Shown here piece after piece: positions 34,315 through 45,429 of a stretch of 64,000 nucleotides of DNA. The translations under genes and the position numbers were made by a program. Position 1 is the stretch's first letter, and every line of letters begins with the position of its first letter. The stretch comes from Schistocerca nitens (lineage: Eukaryota > Arthropoda > Insecta > Orthoptera > Acrididae), in contig NC_064623.1 in assembly GCF_023898315.1 (NCBI RefSeq), positions 21,721,640-21,785,639 of the forward strand, written 5' to 3'. The notes below the pieces were generated by a model. That model worked only from the letters and a program-made list of their open reading frames with translations, was not told the origin of the DNA and did no database searches.

Positions 34315-34461
34315 CAGATTTAAATCCTACTGGACTTCTCATTTTTGTCGGTAACTTGCTTTCACTGGTGGGTTTTGGTGGTGAAAAATGTAAAGCAATT
34401 GCTTGAGATCTGCTTGGAGGTCCCTTACATTCCTCAGCTGCACTGCTTTCATATTTATGAT
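34315..34461 (-). CDS. Exon of an Asp/ASPM-like gene
   Basis: A 147-bp minus-strand exon: acceptor ttttccttatag, then two bases, HKYESSAAEECKGPPSRSQA, IALHFSPPKPTSESKLPTKM, RSPVGFKS and one base before the donor (atctg then gtgagg). It is phase 1 at both ends. The peptide is polar, rich in Ser/Pro/Lys, with S/TP-like sites, as expected of the disordered region of a spindle or cytoskeletal protein. Assignment to the same gene as 38461-39450 rests on strand, order, style and spacing; the phase of the preceding exon end cannot be checked because the BEL element sits at that point. Exons further 3' (calponin-homology and IQ regions in ASPM) were not found in the window. Confidence 0.5.
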
Positions 34462-34528
34462 CTATAAGGAAAATGGTCCACACATGTATAACAATGTAGG
34501 TTTTCAGCTATTCAGTTATGTCAGCAAT

Positions 34529-34703
34529 TGTCGGGGAATGAAGACTCCTACGCCATCTGTTGGTGTTCTGTTAAGTCTGTACATTGTGCTGCCCTCTGCA
34601 GCGGATATATTTCAACGGTAACTGTAAAATGGACGTGTGAGAATAAAGGTGTGTGTGAGCAGAAGTTTTACTGTGTCCTTGATTTCACTAGTGTGTAGCA
34701 ACA
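34529..34703 (+). repeat. 5' LTR of the BEL/Pao element
   Basis: Starts tgtcggggaatg and ends gtagcaaca, with the primer-binding site four bases downstream. AATAAA occurs at about 34642. Identical to 38249-38423. Confidence 0.8.
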
Positions 34704-35217
34704 TTTTGGTGCCGAAACCCGGGAGAACATGAAGAGATAGAGTGCTACTACACATTAAAGAGGACTCGACGCCGGCGGAGAAGGTTTTGAGCGACTTCAA
34801 TCTCAAAATCCGGTCACGTCACGCCACGTTCAGCTCACACAGATAAGTTGCGGTATTGCTCTGAAACTGTAGCAAAGGACACTGCGGGGCGATTGATTTG
34901 TATGTGATGTTACTTGGTGCATGTTTGTTGGTGGCAGAGCAATAGAGGGCAGTTGGCGTATTATTTGCAAGGCACAAAGGGGACTTGCTAAAGTATTGGT
35001 AGACTGCAGCGCCATCTGTTAGCAACAGCGACCACTACTAAAGGTCGCGGAAGTTGAAAACTGCACGGTCGCGCCATCTGTTGAGAACTACAAACACCAC
35101 TAGGGGGCTGCTAACGGTTCACACTCCACGACAGCGCCATCCCTTAGCGATAGCATCCAACTGACGTCTTGTCCTTGAACGCACTCTCGCGACAGAAAGC
35201 AAAACCACCAACTCACC

Positions 35218-37509
35218 ATGGCAGAAGCAGTAGCTACGAACTTGGGGAGGCTGCGCCGGAAGCGGACGACCTTGCGATCGAATGCGACGCGTTTCGTCAG
35301 CCAGATAAACGCCTTCAATGGTTCTACAGCTGCAGAAGAAGTAGAACACTTCCAGGAATGCCTACAAGAAACATTAGAAGAATTGACCCGACTCAACGAT
35401 ACAATTCAGGACTTGCTGGATGACTCTGAATACGAAGCCGACACGGAAGCTTGTGAGGAATATACTGATAAATGCAAACGCGCCCTCCGAAAGGCGAAAG
35501 GCCTTCTAGGAGGAGCGCGCTCAGGAGACAGAAACGCGACGTCAGCGGCTCAACAACATGCCTGTATGGACATAAAATTGCCTACTATCACACTGCACGC
35601 GTTCTCAGGGGATATAGAAGCTTGGCCTCGATTTTGGGAGCAATTCACAGCTTCCATAGACGAGAATCCGATGGTGTCAACAATGAACAAGCATGTATTC
35701 CTCCGTGGTTACCTTGATGGGGAACCTAAGGACTTGGTCGATGGGATTGCTGTTACAGCCGATACATATGAGCAGACTAAGCAAATTTTGAAATCCAAAT
35801 ATGGGGATAAGAACAGAATTATCCAAAGTCACCTGGATTTCTTGGAGAATCTTAACACTTCGACTTCCGGCAGTCCAGAGGCTCTCAATTCCACCTACAT
35901 TGAGTGCCATAAGCGCATCCAAGCACTACGAGCTCTAGGAGAAAATGTGGACTCTTATGGGAGAGTGCTTGCACCCAAACTTCTTCGAGCCTTTCCTGAA
36001 GAAATTTGCAAAAATTGGCTAGCTCATGCCCGAAGGCAAAAGATTGAAGAAGGGAACCTCACCCACCTTATGGAGTTCTTAAATGAAGAGGTGGAAGGAG
36101 CTATCAACACACGCAAAATTCGTGGAGATACTGTACCACACGAAAATTACGTACCAACAGCATCTGCCTTCCATGTAAAGGTTAAAACGAAGAGGGACAA
36201 GAAGAAACAACAGAATTCAGAGCCCTTCTGTGTGTATTGCGGCGAAAGAGGGCACTGGGGCCAAGACTGCCAAAAGATTGCAAGCTTGCAGGCAAGAATC
36301 GACGCCCTCAAGACAATGAACCGTTGCTTTCTATGCCTGAGACGTGGCCACAACAGAAATCAGTGTTTCAAACGGGGAAAGGCGTCCTGTGCGAAATGTA
36401 AGGGGGAGCATCACATTTCTATCTGTAGTAGCCATAACACAACAGTAAATAAAATTGAAACTATGACTTCTAACTTCACATACCTGCAGACTGCTCGTGT
36501 GAGTATCACAGGACCCACCGGTAATAGCAAACAGACACGTGCCATCCTGGACACAGGGAGTCAATCGAGTTTCATTCACCATTCACTGATCGAATCTCTC
36601 CAACTAAGTGTCATTGGAAGCACTACTCTCGAGATAACTACTTTCGAATCCAGTTACAGTTCATCACTCTCAAGGAAGAAGGTGCAGTTTAATATGATGG
36701 GATGCTCCACTAATTCCCGCATATCAGTAACAGCCTTTGAAACCACAAATAATTTTTCACAGCAACCAACAGTGCCACAAGATGTAGGAGATATGGTCTT
36801 GAGGGGTGGTACACCACTCGCAGATCCTAAAGGAGACACTGAAGATCTACCTATTGAGATCCTGATTGGAGCTGATTACTACTGGAGAATCGTGACTTTG
36901 GAACAACCAATCAAGGTATCACCGTCATTGGTTCTTCTCCCAACAATCTTTGGCTATGTTCTCAGTGGAAACAGATCTAGCACTACCGTCAACAGAGCAA
37001 CTGTCAACTTTATTCAGGGCAGCTGCAGTGATATATCTGACGAGTCAGTGCGCCGATTTTGGGACCTGGAGACAATTGGGATAACAGGAAATCAAGAGCG
37101 AGCATTAAAACCCAAGGACCACCCTATTCATCAGGAATTCCGAGAATCATACAGTGTGGAATATGGTCGCAGAGTTGTATCTCTGCCTCGAAAGAAGGAT
37201 ATGCCTCTCTCCTGCAGCCGCACAACTGCTGAAGCGCGTCTTCGCGCCTTACGACAAGCTGTTAGGAGAGTTCTTCACTCTTGCCTACCGTGCAAGATAA
37301 TACACAGTCGCCGGTATGAAGAGATGAAGGCCCCACTACCACTGGACAGAGTTCAGCCTTCAAGACCATTTGCAGTAACAGGCATCGATTTTGCCGGACC
37401 ATTATATGTCAAATCTGGACATCAAACAAAAAAGTCCTATTCACATGTGCAACAACACGGGCCATTCATATTGAACTTGCAACTGACATGTACACTGACA
37501 GATTTTTGA
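35218..37509 (+). pseudogene. BEL/Pao gag-protease with start of pol
   Basis: A long open frame starting at a well-placed caccatgg. It contains a coiled, charged N-terminus, a BEL-type capsid region (about residues 115-300: KLPTITLHAFSGDIEAWPRF), two zinc knuckles (CVYCGERGHWGQDC at about residue 338 and CFLCLRRGHNRNQC at about 372), and an aspartic protease (RAILDTGSQSSF, about residue 440). Zinc-binding integrase sequence appears near its end. Gag packages element RNA and the protease processes the polyprotein. Part of an incomplete fossil element. Confidence 0.85.
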
Positions 37510-38261
37510 TGGCCGTGCAACGCTTTGCAGGACGTAGGAGCCTACCAGTCACTGTCTACTCAGACAATGCTACAACATTCCATGCAGCCAACTCAGAACT
37601 GGCGGAGCTTTTCAAAACCATGCAGGATACTGACATACAGCTCTACTGTGCCCGCCATGGAATCACTTTGAAATTCATACCACCACGTGCGACTTGGTGG
37701 GGAGGCTGGTGGGAACGCATGATAGGCTCAGTCAAGCGCTGCCTGAGGAAAGTTCTTGGTCGCTCCCAGGTGGATGAAGAGAGCTTAAACACCACCTTGA
37801 TCAGCATAGAAGACTCAATAAACTCACGACCCATCACTCAAGGAGAGAGTGACACTGCACTGACGCCAACCCACTTTCAAAATGGTGGGAAATTAGTAAC
37901 AATTCCATGTGGGCCAACTAGAAAGGACCTTGCCAAGGAGTTCCGACTCAGACAAAAGGTCAGTGACGACATCTGGCGCAGGCGGAAGACAGAATATCTC
38001 CTGCTGCTAAGACAATATCATGAGGTGAAGGGATACCCTTCGCAGAGGAAACCGAGAATTGGAGAGGTTGTTCTGCTCCAAGAAGACAGCAAACCACGGC
38101 ACTTGTGGAAGAGGGCTGTGGTAGAAGAAGTGCGGCATGGCAGAGACAGTAAAATACGGTGCATCATCCTCCGCCAGCCAGATGGTATGAAGATCTGTCG
38201 ACCGGTCCAGCTGGTCATCCCCCTCGAGATGGACCAGGGTGGGGAGGATGTCGGGGAATGA
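37488..38261 (+). pseudogene. BEL/Pao integrase region
   Basis: Integrase core and C-terminus: TVYSDNATTFHAANSEL, HGITLKFIPPRATWWGGWWE, then SIEDSINSRPIT and a C-terminal domain with PRIGEVVLLQED and WKRAVVEEV. The aspartate of YSDN and the glutamate of GGWWER are the usual catalytic positions. It ends just before the 3' LTR, as in BEL elements. Part of the incomplete element. Confidence 0.85.
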
Positions 38262-38423
38262 AGACTCCTACGCCATCTGTTGGTGTTCTGTTAAGTCTGT
38301 ACATTGTGCTGCCCTCTGCAGCGGATATATTTCAACGGTAACTGTAAAATGGACGTGTGAGAATAAAGGTGTGTGTGAGCAGAAGTTTTACTGTGTCCTT
38401 GATTTCACTAGTGTGTAGCAACA
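38249..38423 (+). repeat. 3' LTR of the BEL/Pao element
   Basis: Preceded by a purine-rich tract and identical to the 5' LTR. It is followed by 37 bases (38424-38460) identical to the primer-binding-site region after the 5' LTR, and then directly by the coding sequence of the minus-strand gene. Confidence 0.8.
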
Positions 38424-38460
38424 TTTTGGTGCCGAAACCCGGGAGAACATGAAGAGATAG

Positions 38461-39450
38461 TGATAATTTTAATATGGGATTTTTTAGTGGTGTGCTCTGA
38501 AAACTCAAGTCAGGGGGCCACGACATGGGCTGTACATTGAATGATTCAAAATCGAAATTTAAATCAGCTGAAGTAGCTTCACTCCACGGTTGTTCATTAA
38601 AATCTGTATTTAAATCTCTCTTCGTGAGGTAAAATCCTGGATGGGTTTTAACTTCATCAGAACATTTTCTCTGGGTGATAACTTTATCAAAATGTACTGA
38701 AGCTGTTGGTGGATCGACTTTTAAACTATCATAAAATTTTTCAGAGCATGAAGAGCCACTTTTTCTAGGGGTACTGGCAAACGAAAAACTATATTCTTTC
38801 AGCTTTGTAGATTTTGTAAAGGAAAATGTAGAATCATTACCATTGTACCATTCCCTGGTGGTTGTTGTTTTTGTCGTCGTCGGCGTCACCGTGTTCTTGC
38901 ACATTGAGAAGTCTTTTCTCTTGCCTGGAGGAACAAAATTTTGGTTAAACCCATGAGATACAGGTTTTTTAAGGTTAAAATCTGGGGTGGAACAGAAATT
39001 CTTAAGTTTTATATCAAATGAAGGTGAAACTGAAGTATTTGACTTAAATACATCATCTGTTAGTACAGAATGTAATGGAGATAGACACAAATCGTTTGTG
39101 CAACCCAGTCTAACTCCAGATTTTGGAACTTTCACTCTGGAGGATAACTTAAATTTATCTTCATAAAGTACATTCTCCTTTCCCTCATTGTTTTTCATAT
39201 TTTTCAGTACATATGTATCTCTTCGTGGTGTCCTTACACCTGAAAACTGAGGCACTTCAGTAGAGCTGAAATTGAAGCTTTGTGCAGGTTTAAACTTATT
39301 TTGTTTCGATGCCGTATTTTGTTCAGATCTGTTATTTACGTGATCTTCATATCTCCTATGAGTAATGGAAACCCAAGGTTTTTCTACTTTTTTGGATATA
39401 ACTGTTGACTGGTTATGATCTCTTAATGGTTTGTATGCATTCTTCTTCTT
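38461..39450 (-). CDS. Large exon of an Asp/ASPM-like gene
   Basis: Minus-strand exon open for 330 codons. It begins after the acceptor atctttacag with KKKNAYKPLRDHNQSTVISK and includes SGVRTPRRDTYVLKNMKN, then a long Ser/Thr/Lys-rich region with many SP/TP sites (LCLSPLHS, FASTPRKSGS, FQSTPLKNPIL). It joins in phase 0 to the exon at 39533-39668. In Asp/ASPM proteins the ASH domain is likewise followed by a lysine-rich segment and a disordered microtubule-associated region phosphorylated at mitosis. The exon's native donor is not seen: coding sequence runs straight into the right end of the BEL element at 38460. Identity with Asp is inference from layout, not from a database match. Confidence 0.55.
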
Positions 39451-39532
39451 CTGTAAAGATAAATAGTGCTTTCATAGTGAACCATCTTACAGAATAAACT
39501 CTACATGCAAAGCAGTGATTCAAATTTAATAC

Positions 39533-39668
39533 CTGTATTTTTGCAGAGCTGCAGACAATTCTAAGGCTGTAGCTGCCGTTTTTGTCAGTTACTACTTTCA
39601 CTGTGTGATGCCATGAACCATGTTCAATTGGAGCCCAGGAAATATTGACACAGATTTCTTCTCCCTCG
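39533..39668 (-). CDS. ASH-domain exon of an Asp/ASPM-like gene
   Basis: A 136-bp minus-strand exon: acceptor ttcaacccccag, one base, EGEEICVNISWAPIEHGSWH, HTVKVVTDKNGSYSLRIVCS, SAKIQ, donor gtatta. The pattern of an alternating beta strand, W.P.E.G.W and a second strand ending in small residues is that of an ASPM/SPD-2/Hydin (ASH) immunoglobulin-like domain, found in spindle-pole and ciliary proteins. The upstream half of the domain would lie in an exon further right, not located. The acceptor tract is only moderately pyrimidine-rich, and the open frame continues left to an in-frame ATG at 39733, so the exon could be longer. It joins 38461-39450 in frame. Confidence 0.55.
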
Positions 39669-39887
39669 CTGGGGGTTGAATTTCCAAAAACACGGAAAAA
39701 CATTTTATTTCTAATCAAGGAGCCCAAATTCAAATTTTTATAGATTTAACTTTAAAAATGCTTTCATAATGAAAGTTTCATACATCATTTCGAAAAATCC
39801 ATTCTTAAACACACCTACAGTGTGACATCACCACACTCTGAAAATTTCAAGTTTCTATCTTCAACGTTTCGTTCGGGATGGTCAATG

Positions 39888-39908
39888 ATGAGTGAGTGAG
39901 TGAGTGAG
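39888..39908. repeat. (GAGT)n short tandem repeat
   Basis: Four to five gagt units (gatgagtgagtgagtgagtg). Confidence 0.9.
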
Positions 39909-39957
39909 CCAGGACACTGGCGTTTATATATAAGGATAACTGGACAGACAAAAAGAA

Positions 39958-40399
39958 TCTACTCACCAAGTGGCTGAAGGACGAATCGCACATATAGGTT
40001 AAGAAAATGTGCAAGGTTTTGGAGGCAGTAGCTTGTTCTGACAGAAGGGCTGAAGGGGAAGGATAATGGATGAAGGAAAGACACGTGAAGTTTAGGAGAT
40101 GGAAAGAGTTATGGAGAAGTGGCCCGGAGCACGGGTCATGGAGTCTCACAGAACAGTATAAGAAGGAAACTCTTCCCTTTCCTTCTCATTCTATCTGATA
40201 AGATTCCCCAGACCAGGAGTTCTGGGTGACTTCTCCATAATTCTCCCCATTTCCTAAACCTCACCAGTCCTTTTCCTTCATCCCTGTTCCTTCCCCTTCA
40301 ACCCAGGAGAAGGAGCTGTAGGCTCTGAAAGCTTGCACAACTTTTAAGTTACGTATGTGTTTTCTCCTGGTACCGCTTAGTGAGAGACTTTTTATCAAT
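39958..40399. mobile_element. Short fold-back element related to the Penelope-derived one
   Basis: A ~440-bp unit whose left arm (aaaaagaatctactcaccaa, ... ggagcctgaaggggaagga-type sequence, to about 40150) is inverted in the right arm (about 40200-40399, ending ccgcttagtgagagac). The arms share the outer 3' UTR motif of the fold-back at 12875-14443 and of the Penelope-like element, but without GIY-YIG coding sequence. It lies upstream (5') of the ASH exon on the minus strand, probably in an intron. Confidence 0.6.
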
Positions 40400-41314
40400 C
40401 TAATTATATTATATTTTCATAAATTATTTAATTATTTTTGTTGATATAAATTTGCACTTTGTTTTAAATTAATAATGAACAGGACTTTCTCAGGCTACGG
40501 GACGCTATAAAACAGTTTCTTTATTCATTTGAGAAACAACCAGGAGGGTACTCATTCTTTATAAAGTTAAAACTATCACAACTTCAGAATCCCACTGCCA
40601 AAGAAGGCACTAAATGGTACGTATAGTCAGATGTATAATAAATTTACTTGTACGACCTCCAAGACAATGGAAGTCACCCACGCTGGCTGGAGATCAGAAA
40701 TAGGATGTGGATTATTACATCTAAAAAGGGGACCACACAGACATTGGATTTTTGTAATTTTTTTATACTTATGATATGGGAAGCTCAGCCCTCAAATATT
40801 GATCACCCAAAGCTGTTTGGTGCAACTCTCGAGAATGGAAGAAAATCAACTTTTGAAGTTTCCCGAGCACCTTCAATTTCCAAAATATAGGACGAGTTAT
40901 TGGTGGGCCACGTGGCTCTGTGATAGAATGATCGCCTGCCACATGGGTGGCCAATGTTTGGTTCCCAGCTGCTGGAAATTTTTACAAAAGGTGCATATTC
41001 TATGAGCATTTGCGTGAAGTCTAAAATACGTTAAGATGAAATAAAACAATTATTAATGTTGTTTTAATTTAGATGGTCTTTATTAACTACCTTTTACAAA
41101 AGATAGGCAATAACAAATTTATATTTAAAACGAAATCTGGAATTTTGTTAGTGATATGTAATCAGAAATAAGATGAGACACAGTTTCCATGGAGAGTAAC
41201 AATTAGATATGTGTTGATTACAATATATTTGATGAAATTTATATTTAAATGACAGGTACTCAAACTACATCAAAACAAAAAATTAGTGACCAAAACAAGG
41301 CTCAAGCTAGCATT
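40400..41314. other. Non-coding, except the tRNA-like stretch
   Basis: AT-rich DNA with no domain-bearing frame. Confidence 0.5.
40903..40985 (+). pseudogene. tRNA-Gly(GCC)-like pseudogene or SINE head
   Basis: The stretch gtggctctgtgatagaatga (A-box-like), tcgcctgccac (anticodon stem-loop with GCC) and tttggttcccagct (B-box-like) follows the order and spacing of a tRNA-Gly(GCC). Extra bases in the D region and poor acceptor pairing make it unlikely to be a working tRNA. It may be the 5' part of a tRNA-derived SINE. Confidence 0.5.
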
Positions 41315-42375
41315 TACCATTCTTGAGTGCTACTGTGTCCCACACACCGTGCTGCACTCCGGTAACTGTTAGGGATGCTACAGCCCTTGCCCAGTTTCCA
41401 TAATGGAATTCATATTGCCTTCTTCCAAGGCATGGAGTACTACCCATCAAACAAGATCTGACTGAAATAAGAGAGAAGCTGTCCTTTTGCTTCATGGCAC
41501 AGATGAAGGAGCATGGCATAATGAACCTCAATCACATCTTGGAGCAGAGTGTCTGGCTCCAGACAGAGCTGATTCCAGTTCCTACATGGAAAATGGAAAG
41601 TTGTAGCCTTCCTCATATAGTGAAAGGAAATGGGGCTTCCTCATCTCCATGGTCGTATGCAGGAGCTTTTCTGGATGACACAGTGACTGCAAAAAAGGGT
41701 TCAGCTAAAACCTGAGCCATGTCTTTAAACGCATCCATCAAGCCCCATTTCTCGACAGGTCCATAAGGAGATGTGTACTGCCCTTACCTGAAATCCACCC
41801 TACTGATTCCCAAACACAAAACTTTTATCACTTGCCTTGAATGTGCTCTTGCAGATATGAAGGCATGTAGGTTTTCTGTAATTGGTTGGTGTTTGAAGTT
41901 CCACAGAGCTGTTCGTCTGGCTCTGACTGCCAAGCGACAGTCACCATTCCACCAAGGTACAGGCAGACCAGGGGATGGACTTTTGCAGCAGCCCATTGGA
42001 TCCCAGAACGATATGGGCCACCGTCTACTGCGCACAATCCTTTTGTTCAGAAATAGTCAGTCGACTGTACTGCAACCAAGTTGCCCTTTGAATCATCCAT
42101 CTTCTTGGGCTCCTGTCGACCATCACCCAAGTCAGTACACGGGATCCACACTGTGAAGTGGTCACTAGAACGTGAATATCTGTAGCCACTTCCCACTGTA
42201 CTGAGTCTGCAATAGCCGGGGAGCAAACACTGAGTCAGTTGATAATTGGACTCCTGCAGCAAGTAGTAGCTGAGCCCCATGGCACATTGTGTGCACTGAA
42301 GTCCCCCGCAAGGAGGAATGGGTGTGGGAGTGCCTGGAAGAGTTCTGTCAGTGCGTCTGCATACAAAGGACAATG
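41315..42375 (-). mobile_element. LINE relic: endonuclease end to reverse transcriptase start
   Basis: Minus-strand Jockey/I-like LINE. From right to left: the end of the AP-type endonuclease (a GDFSAHNVPWGS-like reading at about 42300-42340, then SSDHFTVWIPC near 42165, where SDHFPV is the family's catalytic SDH block), the linker (LAVRARRTALWNFKHQPITE, then ARAHSRQVIKV, about 41850-41960), and the start of the reverse transcriptase (HYAMLLHLCHEAKGQLLSYF, about 41490-41545, and a degenerate PNSYR block near 41350). Frames change repeatedly, so it is dead. Confidence 0.75.
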
Positions 42376-43440
42376 AGTTGGAAGATTTAATTTAACATCA
42401 CTGTGCTTTCTTTATAAGATCTTACCTTATGTCATAAAAGAAACAAGACATCAAAGGATACTTCAAGAGCATCAGGATTTCGGGAACCATACTAAAATGC
42501 ATAATTCGGCTTAAAATGCACATCCGTATGTACATTTTCTTGGAGTACCAGTACTCGTGCTTGGTTCTTGATTGTAGCATTATGCCATATGTGCACTTGA
42601 AATGCAGTGAACAGTTGAAACTAGCCAATAGCGTGAAATTAAACACTTCGTTTCAAATAAATTGACTGCCTCAGTAGAAAGGATTAATAAAAGCCGAATC
42701 TCTTTAGCAAACCGGCAAAAATAACTTCATTGTTCTGTAAGGCGATTAATGCTCGACTGTCAAAGGTGGAAATAAAATCTGAAACTATTAACATATTTTA
42801 GCCTGCCGTAATTATGCCAACGTATTTTAATTCATTTGATAGCTCCCGGCCACAAAAATCCGTTTAGTTATCATTTAACATGAGAGCAATAAACAAAGAG
42901 GAAACAACAAAATCACTGAACGTAAACACAGGTCACATGGAGACGACCCACCTCCCCACCACAACTCTGACTGCTCTGTGCATCAGCCCCGGATCTACGA
43001 TATTTCCGAACAGGGGCAATAGTAAGTAGTGGCATGCAGCCACACTTCCTTAACTAGAAGCGGGAGGAGGTACTAGTCATACGCAACTCAACTGCGCATG
43101 CGCAAGAGCCTCCCCGCAACCGCTCAAACGAATCTAAACAGTTGTCACGTCACGCTCATTGGAGGCTATTTGTTGTTATAAAGCATTGTATAGTGTTCCT
43201 AAAGATTTTGACACACTTTACTGTTGGCAGACGCTTGTATGAGCACTGTTTTGTTGTATACGGCGCATTTCCTTTACAACTTAAGTTTTATTTCCATTTT
43301 ATATTCTTTTTTTTTTCCCCGTTCATGTTTTGTTGCTGCAGTATTATTCAGCAGTAGCAGGATACAATAATATCCTTTGTTAGAGTATTGGTTCTCACCA
43401 GTCAAAATCACAAAAATTTAACTGAAAACTAGGACAATGA
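42376..43440. other. No gene; CpG-richer patch near 43.0-43.2 kb
   Basis: Mostly AT-rich. The part 42940-43180 is richer in CpG and contains the palindrome tgcgcatgcgca (43093-43104), which matches an NRF-1 site, and attgg with gtcacgtca nearby. It may be a promoter or part of a dispersed repeat ending in the CCCGGG stretch to the right. I could not decide. Confidence 0.35.
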
Positions 43441-43542
43441 AAAATTCCCAGAATTCTAAACAATTCCCGGGTTTTTCCCGGTTGAAAAAATTCCCGGGTT
43501 TTTCCTGGATCTCCCGGTTTGTCCCGGGTCGTATACACCCTG
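43441..43542. repeat. CCCGGG-rich repeat ending in cgtatacaccctg
   Basis: Repeated ttcccgg(g)ttttt units followed by gtcccgggtcgtatacaccctg. On the minus strand the end reads cagggtgtatacgac, a plausible transposon terminus. The other end was not found. Confidence 0.55.
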
Positions 43543-45427
43543 CACGAGATGCTAGGGAAACAGACAGACAGAGCCCTGGATGGCTGAGCAAACCTTTACA
43601 CCTGCGGCATGGCAGTTGCCCCAGAGACTGTTTATATCAACGGCCATTCACCTTATGTACGCAGCACACTTTGAGGTGTGTACGTTCCTCACGGTCCAGG
43701 TAGTGATGCCAAGGCCCCCATTCTCTGAAACACGTAACATTCCACCACTGCGCCACACGGTGGTCACTGAAGTATGACCAGAGGTTACTGTAACAGAAAA
43801 CTGGCAGCGCTTACCAGTCTCCAGCTCAGAAACCCAGTGCCGCCAAGACCATACCCAACAAACGAATGCTGAGCCCCTGGGGAGAAATGAGAGAAGATGT
43901 GATATTTATCTTCTGCTGGACTGGCTCTGGAGTCTAGTGGCAGCCAAGGGGATGCAGCTCACACAAGAATTTGAGCCATAACTCAAAGCAGTGGTCCATA
44001 AACAAAATTATCATTACGCTACGAAAATCATTCGGCGATAGGTACTTACTATTGCCCACGCAAAGCCGAGGTGGGTTGTTAACAGAAGTTTTCAGGGAGG
44101 TGCTGTCTGGATTTTTTTTAAGGGACTTCCACGAGTACAGCACAAGATAACCGCAAAACTAAATGTATACTGCCAAGTCACTGTATTTGGGTATTTATTT
44201 GACAATTATGAAACAATGAGCATTAAAAGGTACAGAGCTTTACGTGTAAGTAATATTTCGTAGCCACAATTTAATGTTTCTAAATTTTAAAGAGCACTGT
44301 GATATTTTTGAGATTCATGTAGAGTTGTTTCACAGTACGTGCCAAATTCTATACTGCATTATAGTAATGTCTAGTCATTCTGCTGAGCTCAACATCTCAC
44401 TCATCCTGGAGAGAGGGGGGATGCTGACTCAATTTCAGGTGGACTGAATATGAGATGAAGATGTGCACAGGGCATAGTTGCATGTTCACGGGTCTAGTAT
44501 TGTATTAAGTTTTCTGAACAGAATGGAGTTGGTGCAAGTGGCAATGCATCATGTCCAGGATCCAGGAGCCAACATCAGATGCCCTTAGAGCGTGCATCTA
44601 TGAATTGTTGAATTATGTTATATATTATTTTGTAATTTTTTTATTTGCAGCAAATTGTGTCTCAATCTAAGAACACTCTACAACATGAGCCAAACAAATG
44701 AGGCAGTGCAGTTGTTAAGACACTGATTTCATATTCAGGAGGATGGTAACTGGTCTGTCAAACTATCCTGATTTAAGTTTTCTTATATCATTTCAGGCAA
44801 ATGGCAAAACCATTCCTTCACTAAGGCCATGGCTGACCACCTGTCCTATTCTCATACAAGCATACTTACATATTTTGTGCCCAAGTGTATTTTGAGTTAT
44901 TTCTTTTCAGCATTTTACCGTCACAAATCATTCATCACTGTGAGGAAATCCCCAGATTCAGTGCATCAAAAGAAAAACTATTTTGAAACAACTTCCACTA
45001 GTTCTTTCAACAACACTCAATATATACCCTATCCTTGCCACTTTAAAACATCTCATTTCAACTTAAATCAGATCTTTCACTTGTTTTCAATCTATCTAGG
45101 TAGAAACTCATCTCATTAAGATTGGGACATCTTTAATACGAAGTGTCTCTCTCTCTCTCTCTCTCTCTCTCTGCTTTGAATAAATCAAAGTTTATCTTGC
45201 AGTATTAACCACAATATGCTGTCTTTAAATTACCCCAAAGCATATGAAAACACTTAGTTTTTCAAAATTCTCTTCTCTGCCACAATAACGTCTGGAAAAG
45301 TGATGTAGACTGATAACTCTGCAAGAAAATTATGTACATTTGATGTACTGGTACGCTGAAAAATTAATTTACAATTTGTTGAAATAAAAAGTTTTGGGTT
45401 TTTCCTAAACAAATGCTGCTTTAAACA
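43543..45427. other. No gene recognised
   Basis: Non-coding. 43543-43930 is less AT-rich than the rest, without a recognisable frame. Confidence 0.5.
45146..45172. repeat. (TC)n microsatellite
   Basis: About 13 TC units. Confidence 0.97.
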
Positions 45428-45429
45428 TA

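Larger units (their letters stand above)
34529..38460 (+). mobile_element. BEL/Pao LTR retroelement in the Asp-like gene
   Basis: A BEL/Pao element of about 3.9 kb. LTRs of about 175 bp lie at 34529-34703 and 38249-38423 (tgtcgggg...gcaaca). Including 37 further bases, the two ends are identical over all 212 positions, so the insertion is recent. A tRNA primer-binding site (tggtgccgaaacccggga) lies at 34707-34724 and a polypurine tract (agggtggggagga) just before the 3' LTR. Parts seen: gag, protease and integrase. It is incomplete, with a small number of breaks, and not a working element. The right-hand copy also carries the primer-binding site beyond the LTR, and no target duplication is visible. 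Confidence 0.85.

Noticed and set aside
40903-40985. Functional tRNA-Gly
   Set aside because: Extra bases in the D region and unpaired acceptor arms.
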